Source: Serratia silvae
GTDB lineage: Bacteria; Pseudomonadota; Gammaproteobacteria; Enterobacterales; Enterobacteriaceae
Length of the DNA: 36,511 nt
Direction: 5' to 3'
NCBI RefSeq assembly: GCF_023282985.1
Contig: NZ_JAGQDC010000024.1
Location: forward strand, 1 to 36,511
Shown here piece by piece: positions 21,112 through 31,843 of the stretch. The position numbers and the translations under genes were made by a program. Position 1 is the first letter of the stretch, and each line of letters starts with the position of its first letter. The notes below the pieces were generated by a model, which saw nothing but the letters and a program-made list of their open reading frames with translations, did no database searches and was not told the origin of the DNA.

Positions 21112-21140
21112 TTGCTAATACATGTGTTCGAAGCTAACAG
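21112..21140 (+). promoter_or_regulatory. Possible sigma-70 promoter of yheT
   Basis: TTGCTA (21112-21117), a 17-bp spacer and TAACAG (21135-21140) lie about 47 bp upstream of yheT. Both boxes are only partial matches. Confidence 0.3.
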
Positions 21141-21186
21141 TGCGGTTCGGATCACACAATAGCCGCCAACAAGAATTTTATTCATT

Positions 21187-22167
21187 ATGTATGAATCCTT
21201 TCGCCCCCTGACCGGGGCCAGTAATCCACACCTACAAACCCTGCTGCCACGGCTGGTACGCCGCCGTGTGCTGCTGCAACCCCATTGGCAGCGGCTGGAA
21301 TTGCCGGACGGCGATTTTGTCGATCTGGCCTGGAGCGAAAACCCGCAGTTGGCGCGCGATAAACCCCGCGTGGTGCTGTTCCACGGGTTAGAAGGCAATT
21401 TCTACAGCCCTTACGCACACGGGCTGCTCAATGCCTGGCGCGAGCAAGGCTGGCTGGGCGTGGTGATGCATTTCCGTGGGTGCAGCGGCGTGCCCAACCG
21501 CAAGCAACGTATCTACCATTCCGGCGAAACGGAAGATGCCCGCTTCTTCCTACGTTGGCTGCGTGACAGCTTTGGCGAGGTGCCAACGGCGGCGGTCGGG
21601 ATTTCCCTGGGCGGCAATATGCTGGCCTATTATCTGGCCCAACAGGGCAATGACAGCCTGCTACAGGCGGCAGTGGTCGTTTCCGCCCCGCTGATGCTGG
21701 AGCCTTGCTCGATCCGCATGGAACAGGGATTCTCACGCGTCTATCAGCGCTACCTGCTGGGCCAACTCAAGCAGAATGCCACGCGCAAGCTGCTGTATTA
21801 CCCAGGAACCTTGCCGTTGGATCTGTCGCAACTGAACAAGCTGCGGCGCATTCGCGAGTTTGATGATGTGATCACCTCGCGCATCCATGGCTTCAGTGAT
21901 GCGGTTGATTATTACCGTCGTTGCAGCGCCTTGCCGCTGTTGCCGCAGATCACCACACCGTTGCTGATCATTCACGCTAAAGACGACCCGTTTATGACCG
22001 ATGCGGTGATCCCCGATCTCGCCACCTTGCCGCCGAATATCGAATATCAGTTGACGGAGTGTGGCGGCCACGTCGGCTTTGTCGGCGGCACCTTGAAAAA
22101 ACCGCAAATGTGGCTGGAACAGCGTATCCCAGCCTGGCTTTCTCCTTTTTTGGAACACACCAAGTGA
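21187..22167 (+). CDS. yheT: Alpha/beta hydrolase YheT
   Basis: YheT is a predicted esterase of the AB-hydrolase 4 family. The protein has 326 residues (E. coli 340; the N-terminus is shorter here). The nucleophile is Ser140 in VGISLGGNM, the acid is in the AKDDPF segment (266-267), and the histidine is His295 in GGHVGF. LFHGLEG (64-70) forms the oxyanion side. The ribosome site at the ATG is weak. Its stop overlaps the yheU GTG start. Confidence 0.95.
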   Translation: MYESFRPLTGASNPHLQTLLPRLVRRRVLLQPHWQRLELPDGDFVDLAWSENPQLARDKPRVVLFHGLEGNFYSPYAHGLLNAWREQGWLGVVMHFRGCSGVPNRKQRIYHSGETEDARFFLRWLRDSFGEVPTAAVGISLGGNMLAYYLAQQGNDSLLQAAVVVSAPLMLEPCSIRMEQGFSRVYQRYLLGQLKQNATRKLLYYPGTLPLDLSQLNKLRRIREFDDVITSRIHGFSDAVDYYRRCSALPLLPQITTPLLIIHAKDDPFMTDAVIPDLATLPPNIEYQLTECGGHVGFVGGTLKKPQMWLEQRIPAWLSPFLEHTK

Positions 22168-22397
22168 TTATTCCCTGGCAAGAAATTGAACAAGAGACCC
22201 TCAACAGCCTGATCGAATCCTTTGTGTTACGCGAAGGAACCGACTATGGCGAGCACGAACGTTCTCTGGAACAGAAGGTGGACGATGTGCGCCGCCAGTT
22301 GAAAAGCGGCGAAGTGGTGCTGGTATGGTCAGAGCTACATGAAACCGTCAATATCATGCCACGCGGGCAGATCCGTGCCGGGCAGGAGGAAATTTAG
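22164..22397 (+). CDS. yheU: YheU family protein
   Basis: This is a small conserved protein of unknown function. The start is taken as GTG at 22164, which overlaps the yheT stop (GTGA) and gives 77 residues beginning (M)[12 protein letters not shown], aligned with the E. coli start. [17 protein letters not shown] and [14 protein letters not shown] are the family signature. The frame stays open upstream inside yheT, but that extension overlaps yheT and is not conserved. The C-terminus is slightly longer than in E. coli. Confidence 0.93.
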   Translation: MIIPWQEIEQETLNSLIESFVLREGTDYGEHERSLEQKVDDVRRQLKSGEVVLVWSELHETVNIMPRGQIRAGQEEI

Positions 22398-22548
22398 TCT
22401 TATTGCACGCTATGACTGAGGGAAAAAATCAGGTAACAATGCAGTATTGCAAACCAACGCGCATAATTTCGCCTTGGGCGAATGGACATCAGCCACACTA
22501 AAAATCTTATTCTGAGCCTGCGCATTTAATACGGAGTGACCCTCGATC

Positions 22549-23418
22549 ATGTCTGCCAAACATCCCGTTATCGCAGTGACCGGTTCCAGCGGAGCCGGCA
22601 CCACCACAACCAGCCTGGCGTTCCGCAAGATTTTTCAGCAGCTAAACCTGCGCGCCGCCCAGTTGGAAGGCGACAGCTTCCACCGTTACACCCGGCCGGA
22701 AATGGATGCGGCAATCCGTAAAGCACGCGATATGGGCCGCCATATCAGCTACTTCGGCCCAGAAGCCAACGACTTTGGCCTGTTGGAGCAGAGCTTTATC
22801 CAATACGGTAAAAACGGCACTGGCCGCTCACGCAAATATCTGCACACCTACGACGAAGCGGTGCCTTACAACCAAGTACCAGGCACGTTCACGCCTTGGG
22901 AGCCACTGCCTGCCCCCACGGATGTCCTGTTCTACGAAGGGCTACACGGCGGCGTAGTGGCCGATCAGATCGACGTGGCCAAGCATGTCGATCTACTGGT
23001 CGGCGTGGTGCCGATCGTCAACCTGGAGTGGATCCAGAAGCTGATCCGCGATACCGGCGAGCGTGGCCATTCCCGTGAGGCGGTGATGGACTCGGTAGTC
23101 CGTTCGATGGAGGATTACATCAGCTACATCACTCCGCAGTTCTCGCGCACCCATATCAACTTCCAGCGCGTCCCGACGGTCGATACCTCCAACCCGTTTG
23201 CCGCCAAGGCGATCCCCTCGCTGGACGAAAGCTTGGTGGTGATCCACTTCCGTGGCCTGGATCAGATCGATTTCCCCTACCTGCTGGCGATGCTGCAAGG
23301 ATCGTTTATCTCGCATATCAATACGCTGGTGGTGCCGGGCGGCAAAATGGGGCTAGCAATGGAGCTGATCATGGCACCGCTGGTACAACGGCTGATGGAA
23401 GGTAAGAAGATCGAGTAA
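22549..23418 (+). CDS. prkB: Phosphoribulokinase-like protein PrkB
   Basis: The protein has 289 residues, as in E. coli, and belongs to the P-loop phosphoribulokinase/uridine kinase family. Walker A is GSSGAGTTT (12-20). YTRPEMDAAIRKARDMG and FYEGLHGG follow. The organism shows no Calvin cycle genes here, so the in vivo substrate is unknown. The ATG at 22549 follows GGAGTGACC at a long distance. The 151-bp gap to yheU holds a small stem TTCGCC/GGCGAA (22468-22482) and no clear promoter. Confidence 0.95.
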   Translation: MSAKHPVIAVTGSSGAGTTTTSLAFRKIFQQLNLRAAQLEGDSFHRYTRPEMDAAIRKARDMGRHISYFGPEANDFGLLEQSFIQYGKNGTGRSRKYLHTYDEAVPYNQVPGTFTPWEPLPAPTDVLFYEGLHGGVVADQIDVAKHVDLLVGVVPIVNLEWIQKLIRDTGERGHSREAVMDSVVRSMEDYISYITPQFSRTHINFQRVPTVDTSNPFAAKAIPSLDESLVVIHFRGLDQIDFPYLLAMLQGSFISHINTLVVPGGKMGLAMELIMAPLVQRLMEGKKIE

Positions 23419-23425
23419 GGCTATG

Positions 23426-23448
23426 GGGCGCGGCTAACCACCGCGCCC
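23426..23448. terminator. GC-rich hairpin between prkB and the M20 gene
   Basis: GGGCGCGG (23426-23433) and CCGCGCCC (23441-23448) form a perfect 8-bp stem with a 7-base loop between convergent genes. No T-tract follows on either strand, so termination strength is uncertain. Confidence 0.5.
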
Positions 23449-23455
23449 GCCGTCG

Positions 23456-24628
23456 TTAACGCATCAAGAGGTGGCGGATAAAACCGACGTGCAGTTTCAC
23501 GCCGATCTGCATCGCCGCCTCGTCCAGTTTAAAGCGGGGATTATGCACGCCATAGGTGGCACCGATCGCCTCGTTACCGCTGCCGATAAACAGGAAGCAC
23601 CCTGGCACTTTCTCCTGATAAGAAGAGAAATCCTCACTGCCAAACATCGCAGTGGTCAATTCCCGCAGCGCCTGTGGCCCCACGGCCTCTGCCACCACCT
23701 CACGCGCAATGGCGCAAGCATCGGGGTGGTTATTGCCAATGGTATAGCCACGCGTCCAGTCAACCTTGTAGCTGGCACCGTGCGCCTGGCTGATCCCAGC
23801 GACAGTTTGCTCAACCAACAGCGGCACCCGCTCACGTACTTCCTGATTATGAGTGCGTAGCGTTCCCGCCAACCGGGCGCTATCTGGAATGACGTTATAG
23901 CTGTCACCCGCCTGGAAGGTCGCCACCGTCAACACCGGGGCATTTAACGGATCTAGCTTACGCGCCACAATCTGCTGCAAAGCGCTAACGATCTCCGCAC
24001 CAATTGGCACCGGATCGATACACAGATGCGGCATCGAGCCATGCCCACCTTTACCCTGTAGCACGATATCGAAGTTATCACTGGAGCCACTGAACACGCC
24101 CTGCTTCATCCCCACCTCACCGGTCGGGAAGTTGGGCATGACATGCAGGCCAAAGATCATCGTCACGCCATCCAGAACCCCCAGATCTACCAGTTGTTGG
24201 GCTCCCCCCGGCGGCACTTCTTCGGCATGCTGGAAGATAAAGCGCACCGAGCCTTGCAACTGCGCCTGTAACTGACACAGCACGCTGGCCGCGCCCAATA
24301 GCATCGCACTATGGGCATCATGACCGCAGGCATGCATCACCCCTGGCCGAGTCGAGCAGAAAGGCTCGTCGCTTTCTTCCTGGATAGGCAAGGCGTCGAT
24401 ATCAGCGCGTAACGCGTAGCAAGGCCCCGGCGCTGCCCCCTGCAATTCGGCCACCACGCTATTTGGCGTAGGACGGGTAATCTTCAGCGGACCGAAGCTG
24501 GCCAATTGCGTGGCAATGTAATCTGCCGTTTGTGCTTCTTGAAATGACAACTCCGGGTTGGCATGTAAATGGCGGCGCCACTGCAAGACCTGTTGTTCCA
24601 CGCCGGCAATCAGCTGTTCAATGTTCAT
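23456..24628 (-). CDS. M20 family amidohydrolase (N-acyl amino acid or hippurate type)
   Basis: This is a zinc-dependent amidohydrolase of the M20D/aminoacylase type, which releases amino acids from N-acyl derivatives. The ATG at 24628 gives 390 residues and places AGGAG seven bases upstream; an ATG two codons earlier is too close to it. Metal-site motifs are HACGHDAHS (Cys101, His103), [10 protein letters not shown] (Glu136/137), FGLHVMP (His162) and a C-terminal TYGVHNPRF histidine. The dimerisation lobe lies about 180-290. It follows the MFS gene by 11 bp, so the transporter probably imports its substrate. The exact substrate cannot be read from sequence. Confidence 0.92.
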   Translation of the reverse strand: MNIEQLIAGVEQQVLQWRRHLHANPELSFQEAQTADYIATQLASFGPLKITRPTPNSVVAELQGAAPGPCYALRADIDALPIQEESDEPFCSTRPGVMHACGHDAHSAMLLGAASVLCQLQAQLQGSVRFIFQHAEEVPPGGAQQLVDLGVLDGVTMIFGLHVMPNFPTGEVGMKQGVFSGSSDNFDIVLQGKGGHGSMPHLCIDPVPIGAEIVSALQQIVARKLDPLNAPVLTVATFQAGDSYNVIPDSARLAGTLRTHNQEVRERVPLLVEQTVAGISQAHGASYKVDWTRGYTIGNNHPDACAIAREVVAEAVGPQALRELTTAMFGSEDFSSYQEKVPGCFLFIGSGNEAIGATYGVHNPRFKLDEAAMQIGVKLHVGFIRHLLMR

Positions 24629-24639
24629 TTTCATACTCC

Positions 24640-25830
24640 TTAATTCAGTGCTGGTTGGCGTGCTTTACCCGCCAATGGCAGGATCACCAGCCCGGAAACC
24701 ACCATAGCCAGTGCCAAAAAGATAAACGTCGTCATGTAGTTGTGGCTGATAGTGATCAGATATCCCATAGCGATAGGTGCCACAAAGCCGCCCAAGGTGC
24801 CGCCGGTGTTAATCAGCCCCATCGCTGCGCCCATCACTTCCGCAGGCAGGCGCTTCATCGGCAGGGTAAACACCGTGACGAACGAGGCCATCAGGAAGAT
24901 ATAACCCAGGAACAAGAACAGGCTGGCCGTCAGCGCCGATTCGCTGGTAAACACCAGCCAGATGCACAAGGCGCTGAGCAGAGAACTGAAGAAGATCACC
25001 CACGGCTCACGCCCTTGCAGATAGCGCCCGACTAGCCAGCCGGTACCGAGTGAGGAGATCCAGATCCCCAAACCACCTGCGGCCACCACCATGCTGGAGA
25101 CGTCAATCGGCATTCCCCGCTGCTGTACCAGGAATTTCGGCAGCCAAGCCATCAGGCCGTACGATGGGATGTTGATGCAAAAGATCGCCACAAACAGCAG
25201 CAGCACGATCGGGTTCTTCAGCAGGGCCTTATAGTTGGCCGCTGCTGCCCCAGCTTTAGCAGGAGCCGCCTGTGGCGGATTGGGTACCAGCCACAAGATG
25301 CAGGCGGCAATCACGAATGCCAACAGGCCAAGCGCAGAGAACGACCCACGCCAGCCAATGTGATCCAGGCAGTAGACCGCGACCAGCGGCCCGACGGTCA
25401 TCGCCAACCCGGCAGAGGACAGCAGAATGGACTGCGCAAAGGTGCGCTGTTCCAGTGGGAAATTCGCCACCACCGCCTTGGCGCAGGAACACGGATAGCC
25501 AGAATGGCCAATACCGGACAGGAAACGGAACGTCACCAGCAGGCCCAGGCCGAACCCCAGAATGCCGAAGCACAAGGCGAATCCTCCCAGCAGCAGTAAC
25601 GAACTGCACAGCACTTTCTTAAAGCCAAAGCGGTCATTGAGCCAACCCGCCGGTATCTGGAACAGAGAATACGCCAGGAAAAACATCCCGGTAATATAGC
25701 CTAGCTGTTCCGGCTGTAGATTGAACTCGCGTTCGATAGGTAACAGCGCAAAACCCATTACGGTTTTATCGATGTACACCACGACATAGCCCACAAACAG
25801 CAAAAAAATCATTAGCGAACGATTTTTCAT
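24640..25830 (-). CDS. MFS transporter
   Basis: This is an inner-membrane transporter of the major facilitator superfamily with 396 residues and about 12 predicted helices. The N-terminus [20 protein letters not shown] leads into the ACS-like segment [16 protein letters not shown]. The TM2-TM3 loop carries the motif A sequence [11 protein letters not shown]. It is the first gene of an operon with the M20 amidohydrolase and is divergent from a LysR regulator. The likely cargo is an N-acyl amino acid or small peptide-like compound (inference). A CRP site lies 61-82 bp upstream. Confidence 0.92.
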   Translation of the reverse strand: MKNRSLMIFLLFVGYVVVYIDKTVMGFALLPIEREFNLQPEQLGYITGMFFLAYSLFQIPAGWLNDRFGFKKVLCSSLLLLGGFALCFGILGFGLGLLVTFRFLSGIGHSGYPCSCAKAVVANFPLEQRTFAQSILLSSAGLAMTVGPLVAVYCLDHIGWRGSFSALGLLAFVIAACILWLVPNPPQAAPAKAGAAAANYKALLKNPIVLLLFVAIFCINIPSYGLMAWLPKFLVQQRGMPIDVSSMVVAAGGLGIWISSLGTGWLVGRYLQGREPWVIFFSSLLSALCIWLVFTSESALTASLFLFLGYIFLMASFVTVFTLPMKRLPAEVMGAAMGLINTGGTLGGFVAPIAMGYLITISHNYMTTFIFLALAMVVSGLVILPLAGKARQPALN

Positions 25831-25890
25831 CGCCGATATTCCTTTAAGTTATCACCCAGGCTACCCGCCAGCGTGGCAGGCGTAGTTTAA

Positions 25891-25912
25891 TAATGTGATC
25901 CAGGTCACTTTA
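25891..25912. promoter_or_regulatory. CRP-cAMP binding site between the MFS and LysR genes
   Basis: TGTGATCCAGGTCACT (25894-25909) matches the CRP consensus TGTGA-N6-TCACA at all but the last base. A plus-strand -10 TATAAC at 25933-25938 puts the LysR start point about 42 bp from the site centre (class II spacing). A minus-strand -10 GATAAC at 25853-25848 puts the MFS start about 60 bp away (class I spacing). One site could therefore activate both directions. Further right, TGCCGAGCGGCA (25962-25973) is a small palindrome that may bind the LysR protein. Confidence 0.75.
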
Positions 25913-26022
25913 TAGTTTTAATAACAGTCACTTATAACAACATGCCGAAATTATCGCCTTTTGCCGAGCGGCATAAGATACAATTTTGTAAGGGGTGATA
26001 CTTTTTATTGATAGGGTGGGGA

Positions 26023-26931
26023 ATGCGCTATTTACCGAAGTTACAGCAGTTGAAAGTCTTCCAGCAGGTGATCCGCAGCGGCAGTATTCGCGGGGCGGCG
26101 CGCGCGCTAGAGCAGTCTCAACCGGCGGTGAGCCGCACCATCCGTGAACTGGAACAGATCCTGGAAACCCAGTTGATCATTCGCAGCAGTCAGGGAATGA
26201 CGCTAACCGAAACTGGCCGCACCTTCGCCCTGCGGATGCAGTTGATCCTGGAAGAGTTGCAGCGCGCCGCCGACGAGATCCAGCAGTTGAATCAGCATTC
26301 GCAAGGTAACGTCGCCATTGGCTGCTCTTCGTTACTGGCACTCACGGTATTACCGGAACTGGTCGAAGCCTTCAAACAGCCGTTTCCACAGGCCAACCTG
26401 CTGATCCGCGAGGCGCAGCTTTCTACGCTGTTACCGGCATTGCGCGAAGGCCGCCTGGATTTTGCCGTGGGTACCGTCAGCCCGGAACTGCCGCTGGAGG
26501 ATCTGGTGCGTGAACCGCTGTTCAGCGCCTCTTTTTGCATTATCGCACGTCAGGGGCACCCACTGGCGCAGGCAACCTCGCTGGACGAACTGCGTGAGGC
26601 CAAGTGGTTATTACCGGAAACCGATATGGGGTATTACCAGCAACTGCGCGCGGTGTTGGGCACTTTCTATCAGCAATTGACCCGTTCGCCCATTCGCTCT
26701 GATTCAGTGACCTGTGGCTTGAATATGGTGTTGGAGGCGGATTATTTGACTATCGTGGCGCGAGCGATGAGCGCACCGTTCCATTTGCAGCATCGGCTGG
26801 TAACATTGCCTATCGACACGCTGCCGCAGGCTCAATACTGCGTGCTGTATTCACAAAAATCGCCGCTAACCGTAACGGCGCGGCGATTTCTTGATTTATT
26901 GCGTGCCTACTGCCTGCGCTACCCTTGGTAG
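26023..26931 (+). CDS. LysR-type transcriptional regulator
   Basis: The protein has 302 residues from the ATG at 26023 (MRYLPKLQQLKVFQQVIRSG), with GGTGGGG upstream; a TTG five codons earlier is rejected. The winged helix-turn-helix covers about 5-64 (GSIRGAARALEQSQPAVSRT), followed by a LysR substrate-binding domain (about 90-295). It is divergent from the MFS/M20 operon and probably controls it. The arrangement recalls E. coli abgR next to abgAB amidohydrolase genes, but the transporter family differs. Its stop lies 4 bp from that of yhfA. Confidence 0.92.
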   Translation: MRYLPKLQQLKVFQQVIRSGSIRGAARALEQSQPAVSRTIRELEQILETQLIIRSSQGMTLTETGRTFALRMQLILEELQRAADEIQQLNQHSQGNVAIGCSSLLALTVLPELVEAFKQPFPQANLLIREAQLSTLLPALREGRLDFAVGTVSPELPLEDLVREPLFSASFCIIARQGHPLAQATSLDELREAKWLLPETDMGYYQQLRAVLGTFYQQLTRSPIRSDSVTCGLNMVLEADYLTIVARAMSAPFHLQHRLVTLPIDTLPQAQYCVLYSQKSPLTVTARRFLDLLRAYCLRYPW

Positions 26932-26935
26932 GATC

Positions 26936-27343
26936 TCAGGCCACTTCGCGGATTTCGAAGCTGTGGGTAATGCTGGCGGCTTTACCCAGCATCAAAGAGA
27001 CGGAGCAGTATTTCTCGGCGGAAAGATCCACCGCACGCTCCACAATCTTATCGGTCAGCCCTTTGCCGGTGACAATAAAATGCAGGTTGATGTGGGTAAA
27101 CAGACGTGGTGCTTCCTCACGGCGCTCAGAGGTCAGTTTTACCTCGCAGTCACGCACATCGTTACGCCCTTTTTGCAGGATCGACACCACATCGATGGCG
27201 CTACAGCCACCGACGGACATCAACACCATTTCCATCGGGCTCGGCGCTTTATCGCCCGCGTTGCCATCCATCAAAACCTGGTGGCCGGACGCAGACTCAC
27301 CCAGGAATGTCAGCCCTTCTACCCACTTAACTCTTGCCTGCAT
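26936..27343 (-). CDS. yhfA: OsmC family protein YhfA
   Basis: This is an OsmC-like protein of unknown substrate; relatives reduce organic hydroperoxides using paired cysteines. The ATG at 27343 gives 135 residues, starting MQARVKWVEGLTFLGESASG as in E. coli (134), with GGAG eight bases upstream. Cysteines are in VGGCSAIDV and in AEKYCSVSL, the positions of the OsmC redox pair. It is divergent from crp across 381 bp. Confidence 0.95.
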   Translation of the reverse strand: MQARVKWVEGLTFLGESASGHQVLMDGNAGDKAPSPMEMVLMSVGGCSAIDVVSILQKGRNDVRDCEVKLTSERREEAPRLFTHINLHFIVTGKGLTDKIVERAVDLSAEKYCSVSLMLGKAASITHSFEIREVA

Positions 27344-27724
27344 GTTACACACTCCGGTTAATTTCTTAAAAACAGGGTACGCTTTCGCATACATTCTGGC
27401 AACGGAACCTGACACTAATCATGCCCAAGTGAGACAACACAAGACACCCGCCTCACTCTGTGCTACAAACAGAGCCGCAATAACTCTTTCCAGGTCACCG
27501 ATTTCAGGGATACGTCCAAGGAAAGGCCCCTATATTGGTATGTTAACAGAATGTAGCTTGCAGCACTCCCCGCAAGTTAATATGCTAGAGCACAAGCGTA
27601 TTTCTATAACACGCCTCAAAACCTGTTGATAGCCACAATTAAAACACCAGGCTATAAGCACGTTTTACAGGGAACTCTGACCCCTGTGATACAAGGCAGC
27701 GATAACAACAGAGGATAACAGCGA
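27344..27724. other. yhfA-crp divergent intergenic region
   Basis: This 381-bp region has no gene. It carries a plus-strand promoter candidate (27558-27586), a stem CTCTGT/ACAGAG (27456-27474) and the crp ribosome site AGAGGATAAC, which resembles the E. coli leader. The E. coli crp gene is autoregulated by CRP; here only half-site-like matches (for example TGTGATAC near 27687) are visible, so I do not call a CRP site. Confidence 0.5.
27558..27586 (+). promoter_or_regulatory. Probable crp promoter
   Basis: TTGCAG (27558-27563), a 17-bp spacer and TATGCT (27581-27586) make a fair sigma-70 promoter. It gives a leader of about 130 nt before the crp ATG. A long leader is known for E. coli crp. 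Confidence 0.5.
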
Positions 27725-28357
27725 ATGGTTCTCGGCAAACCGCAAACAGACCCGACTCTCGAATGGTTCCTGTCTCATTGCCATATCCACAAATATCCAT
27801 CGAAGAGTACGCTGATTCACCAAGGTGAAAAGGCCGAAACGCTTTACTACATCGTCAAAGGCTCCGTCGCGGTGCTGATTAAAGATGAAGAAGGCAAAGA
27901 GATGATCCTGTCCTACCTTAACCAGGGGGATTTCATCGGCGAGCTTGGATTATTTGAAGAAGGCCAGGAGCGTAGCGCCTGGGTACGGGCCAAAACCGCC
28001 TGTGAAGTGGCTGAAATTTCCTACAAGAAATTCCGCCAGTTGATCCAGGTTAACCCGGATATCCTGATGCGCCTGTCCGCCCAGATGGCTAACCGCCTGC
28101 AAGTCACCTCAGAGAAAGTGGGTAACCTCGCCTTCCTTGACGTTACCGGCCGCATTGCACAGACCTTGCTGAACCTGGCAAAACAGCCTGATGCCATGAC
28201 TCACCCAGACGGCATGCAGATCAAGATCACCCGCCAGGAAATTGGCCAAATCGTCGGTTGCTCACGTGAAACCGTCGGTCGTATTTTGAAAATGCTCGAA
28301 GATCAAAACCTGATCTCCGCGCACGGCAAAACCATTGTCGTGTACGGTACTCGTTAA
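27725..28357 (+). CDS. crp: cAMP receptor protein, global catabolite regulator
   Basis: CRP is the cAMP-dependent activator of alternative carbon-source genes. The protein has 210 residues and is almost identical to E. coli CRP; the one difference I notice is Asn122 where I recall Arg (SAQMANRLQ). The cAMP pocket is intact ([17 protein letters not shown] with Glu72, Arg82, Ser83, and Thr127/Ser128). The helix-turn-helix [18 protein letters not shown] is unchanged, so DNA specificity should match E. coli. The ATG follows AGAGGATAACAGCG. Confidence 0.99.
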   Translation: MVLGKPQTDPTLEWFLSHCHIHKYPSKSTLIHQGEKAETLYYIVKGSVAVLIKDEEGKEMILSYLNQGDFIGELGLFEEGQERSAWVRAKTACEVAEISYKKFRQLIQVNPDILMRLSAQMANRLQVTSEKVGNLAFLDVTGRIAQTLLNLAKQPDAMTHPDGMQIKITRQEIGQIVGCSRETVGRILKMLEDQNLISAHGKTIVVYGTR

Positions 28358-28365
28358 TCCCCAAG

Positions 28366-28396
28366 GAAACGGCGCAGCAATGCGCCGTTTCTTTAC
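28366..28396 (+). terminator. crp terminator
   Basis: GAAACGGCGCA (28366-28376) and TGCGCCGTTTC (28381-28391) form a perfect 11-bp stem with the tetraloop GCAA, followed by TTTAC. It lies eight bases past the crp stop. Confidence 0.85.
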
Positions 28397-28413
28397 CTAC
28401 TGAATAGCCAACC

Positions 28414-30489
28414 ATGTGGCGCCGCCTGATCTACCACCCGGAAATCAACTACGCACTGCGGCAAACGCTGGTGTTGTGCCTGCCAGTGGCGTTTGGTTTG
28501 CTGATTGGCAACCTGCAACTCGGTATGCTGTTCTCGTTGGTGCCCGCCTGCTGCAACATTGCCGGGCTGGATACGCCACACAAACGCTTTTTCAAACGTC
28601 TGGTCGTGGGCGGCACCCTGTTCGCTCTCAGCAGCCTTTTGCTACAACAAGCCCTGCTGTGGGACCTTCCCTTACCTTTGCTGATGCTGGGAATGGCGCT
28701 GTTGCTCGGCGTCAGCGGCGAGATCAGCCCGCTGCATGCACGCCTGCTGCCAGCCGCACTGGTCGCCGCCATCTTTTCCCTCAGCATGGCAGGCAGCGTG
28801 CCAATCTGGCATGCCCCTTTACTGTATATTGTCGGCACCGCCTGGTACGGACTGTTTACCTGGGCCTGGTTCAAGCTGTGGAAAGAACAGCCGATGCGCG
28901 AATCCCTAAGCCAACTGTATATGCAGCTAGCCGACTATTTTGAAGCCAAATACTCATTACTGACGCAGCATACCGATCCAGAAACTGCCCTGCCGCCGCT
29001 GTTGCAACGCCAACAGAAAGTGATGGACCAGATCAGCCTGCTATACCAACAGCTTAACTTTCTGCCCCATGCCAATAACCTTGAGCAAAAGCGCCTGCAA
29101 CGTACTTTTCAGGTAGCGCTCGATTTGCAGGAGCACATCACCGTCAGCCTGCATCTGCCGGAAGAAGTGCAGAAGCTAGTGGAGCAAAGCCAAGCCGAAG
29201 CGATTATCCGCCGCAATGCCCAGGTGATCGCCACGCGTCTGCGGGTGGTGGCCGACGATATTCTCTATCATCGGCACTCTGCGCGTTTCAGCATGAAGAA
29301 TGAGCTGGCTGCGCTGGAAAAAGTTGCCTCACAGCACGCCGATAACCCGGTTGGCCAGTTCTGCTATTACCACTTCAGCCGCATCGCGCGCCTGCTACGC
29401 ACCCAGCACCCGCTTTACCGCCGCAATCTGATGGCCAACCAGTCACGACTGCCGTTCTGGCCTGCGGTGGTGAGCTATCTGTCGTTCAAATCCAACGCCC
29501 TGCGCAACGCCGCCAGGCTGGGGGTCATTCTGGCGGCAGGCAGCAGCCTGGGCATGCTGTTCAACCTGCCAAAACCCTATTGGATCTTGTTGACCATCAT
29601 GCTAGTCAGCCAAAACGGCTATAACGCCACGCGGGTAAGGATCCAGCACCGTGCCTTCGGCACGTTGGCCGGGTTGGTAATTGCTGCCGGGCTGTTGCAA
29701 CTGCAGATGCCGGAGAATGTGACACTGAGCATCATGTTGGCTATCACCCTGGCAGCCTATCTGATCCTACGGAAAAACTACGGGCTGGCGGTGATGGGCT
29801 TCACTGTGACCGCCGTCTACACCTTGCAACTCCTGGCGCTGAATGGCACCCATTTCCTGGTCCCCCGCCTGATCGATACCCTTATCGGTTGCGTACTGGT
29901 ATTTGGCGGCACGATCTGGCTATGGCCGCAATGGCAGAGTGGCCTGCTGCGTAAAAACGCCCATCAGGCGCTGGAGAACGATCAGACGGCATTGCGCCTA
30001 TTGCTGGAAGAGCAGGAACCGGACCCCAGCGAACTGGCCTACACACGTATGCAGGTCAATCAGGCACATAACGCCCTGTTTACCTCGCTTAATCAGGCGA
30101 TGCAGGAACCGGGATTTGAATCGAATTATCTGGCAGATATGCGGCTGTGGATCACCCATAACCAGTTTATTGTTGAACACCTGAATGCAATGACCATTCT
30201 GGCGCGCGAGCACTATATGTTGACGCCAAAGCTGGCCCAGGAGTATCTGCAAACCTGTGAGATCGCCTTGCAGAGCTGCCAGCAGCGGTTGGAATATGAC
30301 GGCCCGAGTACCAGCAACAGCATCATGCAGCCGTCGGATCTACATCCGGACATGCCCGTAACCGAGATGGAACGCCACCTGCGGCGGATCCTTTCTCACC
30401 TGACCGTGATGCATACCATTTCGTCACTGGCGTGGCGCCAGCGCCCACATCATGGGATCTGGCTGAAGCGCAAACTGCGGGAAAGTTGA
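28414..30489 (+). CDS. yhfK: FUSC-like membrane protein YhfK
   Basis: This is an inner-membrane protein of the YccS/YhfK (FUSC-like) family; its function is unknown, and relatives include aromatic-acid efflux proteins such as AaeB. The protein has 691 residues (E. coli about 700). The first membrane block is about 15-155, a long cytoplasmic helical region follows (about 160-350), and the second block is about 365-510 (NLPKPYWILLTIMLVSQNGYNATRVRIQHR region, a FUSC hallmark). The last part is a soluble helical tail. It follows crp by 56 bp but beyond a strong terminator. Confidence 0.94.
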   Translation: MWRRLIYHPEINYALRQTLVLCLPVAFGLLIGNLQLGMLFSLVPACCNIAGLDTPHKRFFKRLVVGGTLFALSSLLLQQALLWDLPLPLLMLGMALLLGVSGEISPLHARLLPAALVAAIFSLSMAGSVPIWHAPLLYIVGTAWYGLFTWAWFKLWKEQPMRESLSQLYMQLADYFEAKYSLLTQHTDPETALPPLLQRQQKVMDQISLLYQQLNFLPHANNLEQKRLQRTFQVALDLQEHITVSLHLPEEVQKLVEQSQAEAIIRRNAQVIATRLRVVADDILYHRHSARFSMKNELAALEKVASQHADNPVGQFCYYHFSRIARLLRTQHPLYRRNLMANQSRLPFWPAVVSYLSFKSNALRNAARLGVILAAGSSLGMLFNLPKPYWILLTIMLVSQNGYNATRVRIQHRAFGTLAGLVIAAGLLQLQMPENVTLSIMLAITLAAYLILRKNYGLAVMGFTVTAVYTLQLLALNGTHFLVPRLIDTLIGCVLVFGGTIWLWPQWQSGLLRKNAHQALENDQTALRLLLEEQEPDPSELAYTRMQVNQAHNALFTSLNQAMQEPGFESNYLADMRLWITHNQFIVEHLNAMTILAREHYMLTPKLAQEYLQTCEIALQSCQQRLEYDGPSTSNSIMQPSDLHPDMPVTEMERHLRRILSHLTVMHTISSLAWRQRPHHGIWLKRKLRES

Positions 30490-30496
30490 GGTTACA

Positions 30497-30521
30497 GGGG
30501 CCGACGCTGACGTTCGGCCCC
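30497..30521. terminator. Hairpin between yhfK and argD
   Basis: GGGGCCGA (30497-30504) and TCGGCCCC (30514-30521) form an 8-bp stem with a 9-base loop between convergent genes. No T-tract follows on either strand. Confidence 0.55.
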
Positions 30522-30531
30522 GCCGAATGAC

Positions 30532-31792
<1,261 letters not shown>

Positions 31793-31843
31793 AAAATATG
31801 CATAAAAAACCAGTCAAGAGCAAGACTAAATAGCCGCTAACGG

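Noticed and set aside
22059-22163. N-terminal extension of YheU
   Set aside because: It overlaps yheT in another frame and is not similar to any YheU; the GTG at 22164 aligns with the E. coli start.
27680-27705. Possible CRP site (TGTGATAC) upstream of crp
   Set aside because: Only one half-site is recognisable and the second half lacks TCACA, so it falls short of a call.
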